From Pseudomonas orientalis (GTDB taxonomy: Bacteria > Pseudomonadota > Gammaproteobacteria > Pseudomonadales > Pseudomonadaceae): 64,000 nucleotides of DNA. The notes below the pieces were generated by a model. It was not told where the DNA came from, did no database searches, and saw only the letters and a program-made list of their open reading frames with translations. This document shows, piece after piece, positions 49,886 to 58,138 of this stretch (the stretch's first letter is position 1; every line of letters begins with the position of its first letter). A program made the translations under genes and the position numbers. Location of the stretch: NCBI RefSeq assembly GCF_001439815.1, contig NZ_JYLM01000002.1, forward strand, positions 62,001 to 126,000, in the 5' to 3' direction.

Positions 49886-51694
49886 TCACACCTTGTCGGA
49901 CTCTTCTTGCAGTCGATCCATCTCAAACAGGCGCGCCAGCTCGGTACGGGCTTCCTGGGCGGTCTGCATGACCTTGGCCGCATCGTCATACACCGCATGC
50001 TGGGCGGCGAGGACTTGCTGGTCATGGGCCCTGAAACGGTCGATGCGTGCATCGGCCTGGGCCTGGCTCAAACCGAGGCCGACCAGGGTGCGGCGGCTCA
50101 TCTCCAGGCTGGAATAGAACGTTTCACGCACCGGCGAGGCGTCCAGGTCCACCAGGCGGTGTACGTGCTGGCGGTTACGCGCGCGGGCGATGATCTTCAT
50201 GTGCGGGTAGAGGTTGCGCACCAGTTCGGCGGTCTTGATGTTGATCTCGGGGTCATCCATGGCGATCACGAAGAACTCCGCCTGGTCGACCTTGGCCGCA
50301 TGCAGGATTTCCGGGCGTTGCGGGTCGCCGTAGAACACCGGCATGCCGCCGAAACTGCGGGTCAGTTCGATGGTTTCCACCGAGGTGTCCAGGGCAATGA
50401 ACGAGACGTTCTGCGCGCGCAGGATTCGCGCGACGATCTGGCCCATCCGGCCCATGCCGGCAATCACGACACGCGGCGCATCGCCTTCGATGGCGCGGTA
50501 TTCCTCGGGCACGTCCACCGGCTTGACCTTGGTTTTGAACAGCTTCGGGCATATCAGCAGCAGCAACGGTGTGACGGCCATCGACAGGGTGATGGTCAGC
50601 ACCAGCACGTCGTAGAGGTGCGGTTCGAACAGGCCCTGGTCGCGACCGATCTTGAACACCACGAAGGCAAACTCACCACCGGCCGCCAGTACCACGCCCA
50701 GGCGCAGGGCGCTTTCGCGATTGAGCTCACCCGCCATGCGACCCACGGCGTACAGCAGCGGCAGTTTCAACCCGATCAGCAGCAAGGTCAGCCCGATCAC
50801 TACCAGCGGCGTGCTGAGCAGCAGGCTGAGGTTGGCGCCCATGCCCACGCTGATAAAGAACAGACCGAGCAGCAGGCCCTTGAAGGGTTCGATCTGGGAT
50901 TCCAGTTCGTGGCGGTATTCGGAGTCCGCCAGCAGCAGCCCGGCGAGGAAGGCGCCGAGGGCCATGGACACGCCCACCAGCTCCATCAACCAGGCGGTGC
51001 CGATCACCACCAGCAGTGCGGTGGCGGTGGATACTTCGCGCAAGCCGGTCTTGGCGACGATGCGAAACACCGGGCGCAACAGGTAGCGCCCGCCGATGAT
51101 CACCACGGCAATGCTGCCCAGTATCTGCAAGACGTGCTGCACGCCCTGGGCTTCGCTGGTCGGATGATCGCTGCCGGCCAGCAGCGGCACCATGGCGATC
51201 AAGGGGATTGCCGCGATGTCCTGGAACAGCAGGATCGCAAAGGCCAGGCGCCCGTGGGGTTGGTTGAGTTCCTTGCGCTCGGCCAGGCTTTGCAGGCCGA
51301 ACGCGGTGGAGGACAGCGCCAGGCCCAGGCCCAGCACAATCGCGCTGTTCCATGACTGGCCAAACAGCCACAGCGCCACCACGCCCATGACCAGTCCGGT
51401 GAGCAGCACCTGGGCCAGGCCGACGCCGAACACTGCCTTGCGCATCACCCATAAGCGTTTGGGCGAAAGCTCCAGGCCGATGATGAACAGCAACAGCACC
51501 ACGCCCAATTCGGAGAACTGCGCCACGCTTTGCGGGTTGCCGATCAGGCCCAACACCGATGGGCCGATGATCACACCGGCGAACAGGTAGCCCAGCACCG
51601 CGCCCAGTTGCAGGCGCTTGGCCAATGGCACGGCCAGCACGGCAGCGAACAGGAACACCACGGCTGCTTGTAACAGGTTGCCTTCATGGGGCAT
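49886..51694 (-). CDS. Kef-type monovalent cation:proton antiporter (CPA2) with RCK domain
   Basis: 602 residues. Membrane part with about 12-13 segments and family motifs LGYLFAGVIIGPSVLGLI, LGVVLLLFIIGLELSP, ALAFGLQ-like SSTAFGLQSLAE and AILLFQDIAAIPLIAMVPLL (the ion-binding QD). The C-terminal RCK/TrkA-N domain has VVIAGMGRMGQIVARIL and the acidic ribose-binding Asp in FIALDTSVE. It resembles KefB/KefC, which let potassium out against protons during electrophile stress. ATG at 51694 has GGAG upstream; another ATG four codons earlier is less likely. No KefF/KefG ancillary gene nearby. Confidence 0.92.
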   Translation of the reverse strand: MPHEGNLLQAAVVFLFAAVLAVPLAKRLQLGAVLGYLFAGVIIGPSVLGLIGNPQSVAQFSELGVVLLLFIIGLELSPKRLWVMRKAVFGVGLAQVLLTGLVMGVVALWLFGQSWNSAIVLGLGLALSSTAFGLQSLAERKELNQPHGRLAFAILLFQDIAAIPLIAMVPLLAGSDHPTSEAQGVQHVLQILGSIAVVIIGGRYLLRPVFRIVAKTGLREVSTATALLVVIGTAWLMELVGVSMALGAFLAGLLLADSEYRHELESQIEPFKGLLLGLFFISVGMGANLSLLLSTPLVVIGLTLLLIGLKLPLLYAVGRMAGELNRESALRLGVVLAAGGEFAFVVFKIGRDQGLFEPHLYDVLVLTITLSMAVTPLLLLICPKLFKTKVKPVDVPEEYRAIEGDAPRVVIAGMGRMGQIVARILRAQNVSFIALDTSVETIELTRSFGGMPVFYGDPQRPEILHAAKVDQAEFFVIAMDDPEINIKTAELVRNLYPHMKIIARARNRQHVHRLVDLDASPVRETFYSSLEMSRRTLVGLGLSQAQADARIDRFRAHDQQVLAAQHAVYDDAAKVMQTAQEARTELARLFEMDRLQEESDKV

Positions 51695-51951
51695 TGCAAA
51701 CTCCATTGTTTACTTGGATCAACTGCTGACGCCCTGCATGGGCGAGGGCGCTATTAGAGCGCGTTTTCACATTTTGAAACTTGTATTTTTGATGCGACGA
51801 TCAACGGATGCTGGGTGAAAGCCCGATTTACAGGGCGCTGACAATGTCGCGTGCCGAGCGGTCCTCGCTTGGCGACGCTTGGTGTTTTCATCTCGGCTTG
51901 ATTGGCTCTTTGTTACCATGACAGTCCCTTGCCACCAGGAGTCACCGGCCC

Positions 51952-53508
51952 ATGCAGCACCAGTGGGATGAAATGCACCGCACCCGCAAGCCCACGTTCG
52001 TCCTGTGCGGCGAGCCTCAGGGGGACGTGCTCAATCTCTATGTTCACGGTTATTCGGCGTTTTTCAGCCAGCAGCAATTGGCTGGCTTCAAGGAACAACT
52101 GGCGGGCATTGAAGGCTCGACCAACCTGATGTTGTTCTGGCCGGCGGGGCACTTCCTGGAAAACCTGTTTGCACCCTTCAAGGAAGTGATCGCCTCGATG
52201 CTGGGCGGGGGTGGCCTGGGCGCGGCGACGGTGGGGGTGGGCAAGGCGATTGCCTACTTTCTCGACCATTACAAAAGTGTCGAGGCGCGGGTCGATGAAG
52301 TGGCCAGGACCTTGCTGCCCGAGCTGGCGAGCTACCTGCACGCCGAATCGCTGCAGGTGCGACAAATCAATCTCATTGGGCACTCCCTGGGTGCGCGGAT
52401 CCTGGTCAAGAGTGTGCTGGCCAGCCCTGAAGTCGCCCATGAACTGCCGTTGAACAATCTGTTGCTGATGGGCGGGGCGATCTGTACGTCGAGCCCTTGG
52501 GAGGCGGTGACGGCACCGCTCCAGGGGCGGGTGATCAATTGCCACTCCAGCAAGGACTGGGCACTGGCAATGAAGCCGGACACCGAGCGGTGCATTGGCC
52601 GCTATGCCATCGCGGTGACGCCGGCGCTGAAGGCCAAGGTCACCAATGTTCACTTGGCCAGCTTCGACCATGCCGCCTACTGGCCGCAGTTGAAAACGGT
52701 GGTGCAGTACACCGACCTGCTGCAGGAGCGTCGTGGCCTGATCCGCGCCGACCTGCGCAGCAGTGAAGTGCGCTTTGCCGAAGAGGACGCGGACTTGTTT
52801 CCGATCCTGGCGCAGGCGCGACCGGATGAGTTGAAGTTTCTTGCCGAGCTGATGGCGCAAAAGCGCAGCGCCTCGATTGATGCCAGTGTGCGCGAACCGC
52901 GCAAGCTCGCTATCGAGTTGCAGCGCATGGGTGGCGACAGTTTCATGAACCTGGCCCGTGGGCACGGCGTGGCCTATCGCCAGATCGCCGAAGCGGTGGC
53001 GCAACGCCTGGGCATCAAGTTCGACGATACCGTTGCCAGCGTTGCCCTGGCGGATATCGAAGCGCAGGTGGCGGAAAAACTGATCGAGCAGTACCAGGAC
53101 AAACTCAGCACTGCCGACCGCCAGGCGTTCGACGCCGAACTCAAGGCCGCGATGCAAAAAGAGCAAGGCGTGTTCACGCGTTTCAACATGGGCCGTTCGG
53201 CCACCACTGCGTTGAGCGGCACGGCATTGGCCGGGCTTACCGGGTTTATTGTGCGGCGCGGCGCCGCCACGGCGATTCCGGTGGTGGGCCAGGCGGTGGC
53301 GGCCGCGATGTTGCTGGTCAGCGGCGTACGGGCGTTTTCCGGGCCGGCTTATTCGATCACGACCCTGGCGGTGCTGGTGGTCGGCGTGATTCGCCAGCGC
53401 CTCGAACGTGAGGCACTGAACCAGGAGCTGGGCCTGGTGGTGCAAGTGGTTGAAGCGTTTGACCTGCCTCGGGAGACGGTGATGCGCACGGTCGCGTCGG
53501 ACTGCTAA
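51952..53508 (+). CDS. Fusion of a DUF726-like alpha/beta hydrolase with a YaaW-like domain
   Basis: 518 residues. N-terminal half (about 1-265) is an alpha/beta hydrolase: VLNLYVHGYSAFFS, nucleophile elbow IGHSLGA with Ser145, an Asp in NCHSSKDWAL and a His in LASFDHAAYW, so the triad looks intact. From about residue 279 it resembles E. coli YaaW (DADLFPILAQARPDELKFLAELM; LQRMGGDSFMNLARGHGVAYRQI near 327), ending with a glycine/alanine-rich segment AIPVVGQAVAAAMLLVSGVRAFSGPAYSI that may insert in membranes. The hydrolase class (TMCO4/DUF726) and YaaW are both poorly characterised. mntH follows 38 bases later. Function unknown. Confidence 0.75.
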   Translation: MQHQWDEMHRTRKPTFVLCGEPQGDVLNLYVHGYSAFFSQQQLAGFKEQLAGIEGSTNLMLFWPAGHFLENLFAPFKEVIASMLGGGGLGAATVGVGKAIAYFLDHYKSVEARVDEVARTLLPELASYLHAESLQVRQINLIGHSLGARILVKSVLASPEVAHELPLNNLLLMGGAICTSSPWEAVTAPLQGRVINCHSSKDWALAMKPDTERCIGRYAIAVTPALKAKVTNVHLASFDHAAYWPQLKTVVQYTDLLQERRGLIRADLRSSEVRFAEEDADLFPILAQARPDELKFLAELMAQKRSASIDASVREPRKLAIELQRMGGDSFMNLARGHGVAYRQIAEAVAQRLGIKFDDTVASVALADIEAQVAEKLIEQYQDKLSTADRQAFDAELKAAMQKEQGVFTRFNMGRSATTALSGTALAGLTGFIVRRGAATAIPVVGQAVAAAMLLVSGVRAFSGPAYSITTLAVLVVGVIRQRLEREALNQELGLVVQVVEAFDLPRETVMRTVASDC

Positions 53509-53546
53509 GCTGGCGCCCTGACTTGTGTGTTTGCCTGGGATACCGC

Positions 53547-54866
53547 GTGAAATTCAGCCTGCCGAAAATTGCTACCGCCCCCTTCTGCCCGCCGGAAGTG
53601 GCCGGCTCCGTTGTCGTTGACCCCAAGGCGTCGTTCTTCAAGCGCGTGCTGATGTTCGCCGGACCCGGCCTGTTGATCTCCATCGGCTACATGGACCCCG
53701 GCAACTGGGCGACCGCCATCGAAGCCGGGTCGCGCTATGGCTACAGCCTGTTATTTGTGGTGTTGCTGGCGAGCCTCGCGGGGATGGCGGTGCAGTGCCT
53801 GTGCTCGCGGCTGGGTATCGCTACCGGTAAGGACCTGGCGCAACTGTGTCGCGAGCGCTACAGCAAGCGCTCGGCGCGCACCCAGTGGGCGTTGGCGGAG
53901 ATTTCCATCATCGCCACCGACCTCGCCGAAGTGCTCGGCTGCGCCCTGGCATTTCACCTGCTGCTCGGTGTGTCGCTGACCACCGGTATCGTCATCACCG
54001 CCTTCGACACGCTGTTGATCCTGGCCTTGCAGAACCGTGGTTTCCGCCGCCTGGAAGCAATCATGCTGACGCTGGTCGCGACCATCGGCGTGTGCTTTTT
54101 TATCGAACTGGTGTTGATCAAACCCTACTGGCCGGACGTGCTCAGCGGTTTCACCCCATCCCTGTCGGCCATCAGCGACGCCGCGCCGCTGTACCTGGCC
54201 ATCGGCATCCTCGGTGCGACCGTGATGCCGCATAATCTTTACCTGCACAGCTCCATTGTGCAGACCCGCATGATCGGCAAGGACCTGGCCAGCAAACAGG
54301 ACGCGGTCAAGCTGGCGCGCATCGACACCATTGGCTCGCTGGCCCTGGCCCTGCTGGTCAACGCGGCCATCCTGGTGCTGGCGGCCGCCGCGTTCTACAA
54401 GACCGGCCATACCGATGTGGTGGAGATCCAGGACGCCTATCATCTGCTCGACCCGCTGGTGGGTGGCGCGTTCGCCAGTGTCCTGTTCGGCATCGCCTTG
54501 CTGGCCTCGGGCCAGAGTTCGACCTTCACCGGCACGATTGCCGGGCAGGTGATCATGGAGGGCTACCTGAACCTGCGCATCCCGTGCTGGCAGCGCCGCC
54601 TGATCACCCGTGGGCTGGCGCTGATCCCGGCGTTTCTCGGGGTGTGGCTGATGGGCGACGACGCCATCGGCAAGCTGCTGATTCTCAGCCAGGTGGTCCT
54701 GAGCCTGCAGTTGCCCTTCGCACTGTACCCGCTGATTCGCATGACCGGCGACAGGCAATTGATGGGGCCGTTCGTTAACCGCCTGCCCACGCGGATGCTG
54801 GCGTGGTTTCTGTTTGCGGTGATCAGTGGGGCGAATGCGTGGTTGATTGGGCAGTGGGTGTTCTGA
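53547..54866 (+). CDS. mntH: Manganese transporter MntH (Nramp)
   Basis: 439 residues, 11-12 membrane segments. The metal-binding motifs of Nramp are present: DPGN (50-53, in SIGYMDPGNWATAIEAG) and MPH (GATVMPHNLYLHSSIVQTR). Imports Mn2+ (and Fe2+) with protons. The start is the GTG at 53547 (MKFSLPK); the frame from 53523 adds eight unlikely residues. Only 38 bases separate it from the hydrolase-YaaW gene, so the two may be cotranscribed, and no manganese riboswitch fits in the gap. Confidence 0.95.
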   Translation: MKFSLPKIATAPFCPPEVAGSVVVDPKASFFKRVLMFAGPGLLISIGYMDPGNWATAIEAGSRYGYSLLFVVLLASLAGMAVQCLCSRLGIATGKDLAQLCRERYSKRSARTQWALAEISIIATDLAEVLGCALAFHLLLGVSLTTGIVITAFDTLLILALQNRGFRRLEAIMLTLVATIGVCFFIELVLIKPYWPDVLSGFTPSLSAISDAAPLYLAIGILGATVMPHNLYLHSSIVQTRMIGKDLASKQDAVKLARIDTIGSLALALLVNAAILVLAAAAFYKTGHTDVVEIQDAYHLLDPLVGGAFASVLFGIALLASGQSSTFTGTIAGQVIMEGYLNLRIPCWQRRLITRGLALIPAFLGVWLMGDDAIGKLLILSQVVLSLQLPFALYPLIRMTGDRQLMGPFVNRLPTRMLAWFLFAVISGANAWLIGQWVF

Positions 54867-54893
54867 CTTACCCGTCTGCTGCGCGGCTGTGGC

Positions 54894-55271
54894 CTAGACC
54901 AGGATTGCGAGAGGGCTGTACTGGGCAACCTGCGCATCAGAGGTCAACAGCTTCATGGGTTCACTGATTGCCGTGGCGACAATCAGCCGATCAAAGGGAT
55001 CTTTGTGATGTGGCTCGAGCTCCTTGACCGCAATCGCGTGCTCTGAGGTAATCGGCAATTCGATAAACCCGCTCTCCACACAGTGGTCACGAATTTCGTC
55101 CAGATCGACAGCGAGCTTGCCCACGCTGACCTTGATGGCCATTTCCCAGAAGGTCGCCGCGCTAACATACACATCGGCGGCATTTTCAATCAATCTGAGC
55201 GCTTTGCTGGATAACCTCGGATCATCATTGAGTGCCCAAAGCAGAATATGGGTATCCAGCAGTACCCTCAT
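54894..55271 (-). CDS. vapC: PIN-domain toxin, VapC-like
   Basis: 125 residues. Acidic residues of the PIN nuclease are at Asp6 (LLDTHILLW), Glu43 (FWEMAIK), Asp91 and Asp94 (KDPFDRLIVA). VapC toxins cleave RNA, often initiator tRNA. The start overlaps the antitoxin stop by four bases (ATGA). GC is lower than in neighbouring genes, consistent with gain by transfer. Confidence 0.9.
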   Translation of the reverse strand: MRVLLDTHILLWALNDDPRLSSKALRLIENAADVYVSAATFWEMAIKVSVGKLAVDLDEIRDHCVESGFIELPITSEHAIAVKELEPHHKDPFDRLIVATAISEPMKLLTSDAQVAQYSPLAILV

Positions 55272-55507
55272 GAATGGACACCTTCGAAGGCATCCAGCAG
55301 ATCTTCTGACAGTGGCGCGTCGAAGTCTGACGGAATGACCAGCTTGCCTTTCATCGCGCCGACTCGCCGAGCTTTGGACTTACCGATAGGAACAAGCTGC
55401 GCCACTGCGCGCCCGTGCTTGGCGATGGTAATGATTTTGCCGGCGGCAGCTTCATCAACCAGTTTCGACAGATTATTTTTTGCCTCGCCCAACGGTATGA
55501 TGGTCAT
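55268..55507 (-). CDS. Phd/YefM-type antitoxin of the VapBC-like pair
   Basis: 79 residues beginning MTIIPLGEAKNNLSKLVDEAAAG, the Phd/YefM DNA-binding N-terminus, followed by ITIAKHGRAVAQLVPI and an acidic tail (DFDAPLSEDLLDAF) that would wrap the toxin. The ATG at 55507 is chosen because upstream codons of the open frame do not resemble the family. Normally represses its own promoter, located upstream of 55507. Confidence 0.9.
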   Translation of the reverse strand: MTIIPLGEAKNNLSKLVDEAAAGKIITIAKHGRAVAQLVPIGKSKARRVGAMKGKLVIPSDFDAPLSEDLLDAFEGVHS

Positions 55508-55766
55508 TTGGTTTTCCCCGTGTTTGGGCCAAATATAGCCAAAACTACGTGAGCTATCAAAAACGGCCAAACCACTTGCTGAAGCCGCCCGTTCAATGGG
55601 CGACGGTTTGCAGTACATGACATCCATGGCATTACTCCAAATAGGTTTTGCCGAAAGTCTGCCGCAGCTCGGCGCACCAGGGAATGCTGGCCCGGAAAAA
55701 CAGAATGAGCCTACATTCTTCTTTAGGAATTCTCCCTCGCAGACGCCTGTTCAAAAGTCAGGAAAC
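55508..55766. other. Gene-free gap upstream of the toxin-antitoxin pair
   Basis: 259 bases, lower in GC than the surroundings. It holds the antitoxin promoter region (with TTGGCTATATTTGGCC-like partial symmetry on the minus strand near 55520-55540) and no recognisable gene, REP or RNA. It may be the remaining flank of the DNA that brought in the pair. Confidence 0.5.
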
Positions 55767-56699
55767 TCACCGATCCCAATACGGCACCGTCCCAAAACAC
55801 TCCACAAAATAATCAATCACCGTGCGCACCTTCAGCGACAGCCTTCGGCTGCCGGGCCACAGTGCCGCGATCTGCTGGGGCTCCAGGGTGGTCGCCACCT
55901 CGTACTCGGTCAGCACTGCCTGCAAGGTGCCGGCGCGCAGGCTCTCGCCTATCAGCCAGGAGGGGAACACCACCAGCCCCAGGCCCTGTTCGGCAACGTG
56001 GGTCAGGGTATCGGCGTGGTTGCCGGTGATCGGACCTTTGACGCTGTAGGCGCTCCAGTCGCCCTGGTTGCCACGCAAGAACCAGCGCTCCTGGCCTTTG
56101 ATGCCCTTGTAGGCCAGGCATTGGTGATTGACCAGTTCGTCGGGGTGGCTTGGCGTGCCGTGTCGCGCGAGGTAGGCGGGGCTGGCGGCGAGGCGAAAGC
56201 GTTGCGGTGCGAAGATTCGCGCCTGCATGCTGGAATCATTGAGTACGCCAATGCGAAACAGCAGGTCGGTGCCGTCTTGCAACGGGTCGACGAAGGTGTC
56301 GGTTTGCTGGATATCCAGTTGCAGCTTCGGATAGCGTCGGCACAGTTCCCCCAGCCACGGCGAAAGGTGGCGCTGGCCGAAGACCATGGGCGCATTGATG
56401 CGCACCAGTCCGCTGGGTTCGCTGTCGTGCTCCTGCAGGGCCTGGCTCGCAGTCTCCAGTTGCTCGAGCATCAACCGTGCATGGCGCCCGAGCAGGCGTC
56501 CAGCCTCGGTGGGGCTCACGGCGCGGGTGTGGCGGTACAGCAGCTGCTGGCCGAGGGCTTGCTCCATCAGTTGGATCTGCCGAGAAATGGACGAGGGCGC
56601 GAGGCCTTCGCGGCGCGCTACCTCAGAAAAACTGCCATGGTCCAGCACCGCGACGAACAGGCGCAGCGCTTTGAAACTCAACTCGTTCAAACCCTGCAT
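55767..56699 (-). CDS. LysR-family transcriptional regulator
   Basis: 310 residues. Helix-turn-helix ALRLFVAVLDHGSFSEVARREGLAPSSISRQIQLMEQALG (10-49) and a co-inducer domain (GLVRINAPMVFGQRHLSPWLGELCRRYP, ending in YFVECFGTV) of the CrgA/AaeR-like group. The ATG at 56699 gives the standard N-terminus. It is divergent from two small YdcZ-type transporters with a 114-base gap and probably regulates them. Confidence 0.92.
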   Translation of the reverse strand: MQGLNELSFKALRLFVAVLDHGSFSEVARREGLAPSSISRQIQLMEQALGQQLLYRHTRAVSPTEAGRLLGRHARLMLEQLETASQALQEHDSEPSGLVRINAPMVFGQRHLSPWLGELCRRYPKLQLDIQQTDTFVDPLQDGTDLLFRIGVLNDSSMQARIFAPQRFRLAASPAYLARHGTPSHPDELVNHQCLAYKGIKGQERWFLRGNQGDWSAYSVKGPITGNHADTLTHVAEQGLGLVVFPSWLIGESLRAGTLQAVLTEYEVATTLEPQQIAALWPGSRRLSLKVRTVIDYFVECFGTVPYWDR

Positions 56700-56813
56700 C
56701 GTGTCTCCATGCTGTGCGTTATGCGCAAAGGTGTTGTTCGCATGCTGCCATTTATCGCACAAATCGACCACCGGATAATGCGCCCACGTTTTTTCTTGAA
56801 GCACGGGTGATGT

Positions 56814-57302
56814 ATGCAGGCACGTTCTATTGAAGGTTCGGCACTAACCAGGCCGAACCGAAACATTCTTCGGTTGCTGTTGCTGCCGTTGGTCATCCTG
56901 GCAGGCATGGGCCTGTCGGTGGAGGCCGGTTTGCTCGGGCCTTTGGGAGTGCAGGTCGGGCATCTATGGGCGACTTTGAGCATCTTCGGCGTCGGCTCGG
57001 CGATCCTGTTTCTGCTGTTGCTGTTCAGCGGCCCGCAAAAGGGCCCGGCGTTCACGCAATTGCCGCGCTGGCAGTTGATCGGCGGTTTCCTGGGGCCGAT
57101 GTACGTGGTGGTGCTGACCCTGGCGACGCCCCATATCGGTGTGGCCATGACGATGATTGCGATCCTGTCCGGGCAGGTGGGCAAGAGCGTGCTGATCGAC
57201 CATTTCGGCTGGTTCGGCACGGCGCGCAAGCGGGTCAATGTGGAGCGCTGGATAGCGCTGGCGTTGATCGTGGCGGCACTTGTTCTGATTGCACGAGGGT
57301 AA
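56814..57302 (+). CDS. DMT-family half transporter, YdcZ (DUF606) type, first of a pair
   Basis: 162 residues with five hydrophobic segments (LLLLPLVILAGMGLSVEAGLLG, LWATLSIFGVGSAILFLLLL, LIGGFLGPMYVVVLTLATP, ALALIVAALVLIA). The polar pattern GGFLGPMYVVVLTLATPHIGVA is typical of the family. Such five-helix proteins work as pairs; the partner follows four bases after the stop. Substrate unknown. Confidence 0.85.
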   Translation: MQARSIEGSALTRPNRNILRLLLLPLVILAGMGLSVEAGLLGPLGVQVGHLWATLSIFGVGSAILFLLLLFSGPQKGPAFTQLPRWQLIGGFLGPMYVVVLTLATPHIGVAMTMIAILSGQVGKSVLIDHFGWFGTARKRVNVERWIALALIVAALVLIARG

Positions 57303-57306
57303 TGCG

Positions 57307-57762
57307 ATGAATCTGATTCTGTTGTTGGTTTTGGTGGTCGCCGCAGGTGCGGTCTTGAGTGCGCAGGCCGCCATCAACGGCCGCCTGGGCCAGACCGTTG
57401 GGGTGTTGCGCAGCAGCCTGCTGACCTTTGCGGTCGGTGCACTCACCACCGCGCTGCTGATTTTTTTCTTCGAGCCCGCCCAGGCTGTCAGTTTGCTGGA
57501 GGTGCCGAAATGGCAACTGACCGGCGCCCTGTTTGGCGTGGTGTACATGATGGTAATGGTCGGCGCGGTGCCGGTGGTCGGTACGGCGGTTGCCACGGTG
57601 GCGGTGATCGTGGGGCAATTGGGCATGGGCATGCTGATCGACAACTTCGGCTGGCTGGGCAACCCGGCAATCGAACTGTCCGGCAGCCGGATCGTGGCGA
57701 TGCTGTGCCTGGCCCTGGCCCTGGTGTTCATGTACCGCAGCAATACGCGCCAGGCTGACTGA
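57307..57762 (+). CDS. DMT-family half transporter, YdcZ (DUF606) type, second of a pair
   Basis: 151 residues, five hydrophobic segments, with the same internal pattern as its neighbour (WQLTGALFGVVYMMVMVGAVPVVGTAVATVAVIVGQLGMGMLIDNFGW against the first protein's WQLIGGFLGPMYVVV...). The ATG at 57307 directly follows the first gene. The pair is likely inserted in opposite orientations to make one transporter. Confidence 0.85.
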   Translation: MNLILLLVLVVAAGAVLSAQAAINGRLGQTVGVLRSSLLTFAVGALTTALLIFFFEPAQAVSLLEVPKWQLTGALFGVVYMMVMVGAVPVVGTAVATVAVIVGQLGMGMLIDNFGWLGNPAIELSGSRIVAMLCLALALVFMYRSNTRQAD

Positions 57763-57803
57763 CGGCGCTGAACCTTGACGCCGCACCTGGAGTCACTGCT
57801 TAA

Positions 57804-57823
57804 GGTGTGGCGTTCGCCACACC
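57804..57823 (+). terminator. Hairpin GGTGTGGC-GTTC-GCCACACC
   Basis: Perfect 8-bp stem with a 4-base loop, 41 bases after the second YdcZ gene and 28 bases before the metallothionein ATG. There is no T run, so it may be a weak terminator or an RNA structure in the metallothionein leader. Confidence 0.5.
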
Positions 57824-57851
57824 GTGACGACCATGAAGAAGGAGTCTGACC

Positions 57852-58028
57852 ATGCCGGATCAAACCTGCGCCTGCCCACACTGCAAATGCGTACTGGGCG
57901 TCGACGCGATAATGAAGGACGGTAAGGGCTACTGCTGCCAGGGCTGCGCCGAGCATCACCTGCACGGTGAGCCCTGCGCTGCGGCAAACGACTGCGAATG
58001 CGCCAAGTCGGCCGCCAACGCGAACTAA
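57852..58028 (+). CDS. bmtA: Bacterial metallothionein, 58 residues
   Basis: A short gene below usual ORF cut-offs. It begins MPDQTCACPHCKC, continues GYCCQGCAEHHLHGEPC and ends with NDCECAKS. The spacing CxCxxCxC ... YCxxxCAExHxxGEPC ... CxC is that of BmtA metallothioneins of cyanobacteria and pseudomonads, which bind zinc and cadmium through cysteine and histidine. Ten cysteines are present (6, 8, 11, 13, 28, 29, 32, 42, 48, 50), with four histidines. Cys29 lies where a serine is usual as recalled. The ribosome site AGAAGGAG lies seven bases from the ATG. Confidence 0.93.
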   Translation: MPDQTCACPHCKCVLGVDAIMKDGKGYCCQGCAEHHLHGEPCAAANDCECAKSAANAN

Positions 58029-58035
58029 ACCATCC

Positions 58036-58128
58036 AATGTGGGAGGGGGCTTGCTCCGATAGCGGAGTTTCAGTCACTGAATCTGTGCCTGAAACACCGC
58101 AATCGGGAGCAAGCCCCCTCCCACATTT
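58036..58128. repeat. REPIN with a one-base loss in the left arm
   Basis: TTGCTCCGAT in the left arm against ATCGGGAGCAA in the right arm: one C is missing. It lies between the metallothionein stop (58028) and the convergent NUP gene stop (58139). Confidence 0.88.
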
Positions 58129-58138
58129 CTGATCTGCA

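Noticed and set aside
53509..53546. Possible manganese riboswitch upstream of mntH
   Set aside because: Only 38 bases separate mntH from the previous gene.
354..58128. Repeated palindromes considered as a CRISPR array
   Set aside because: Copies are far apart, in both orientations, between genes, and have no regular spacers or cas genes; they are REPINs.
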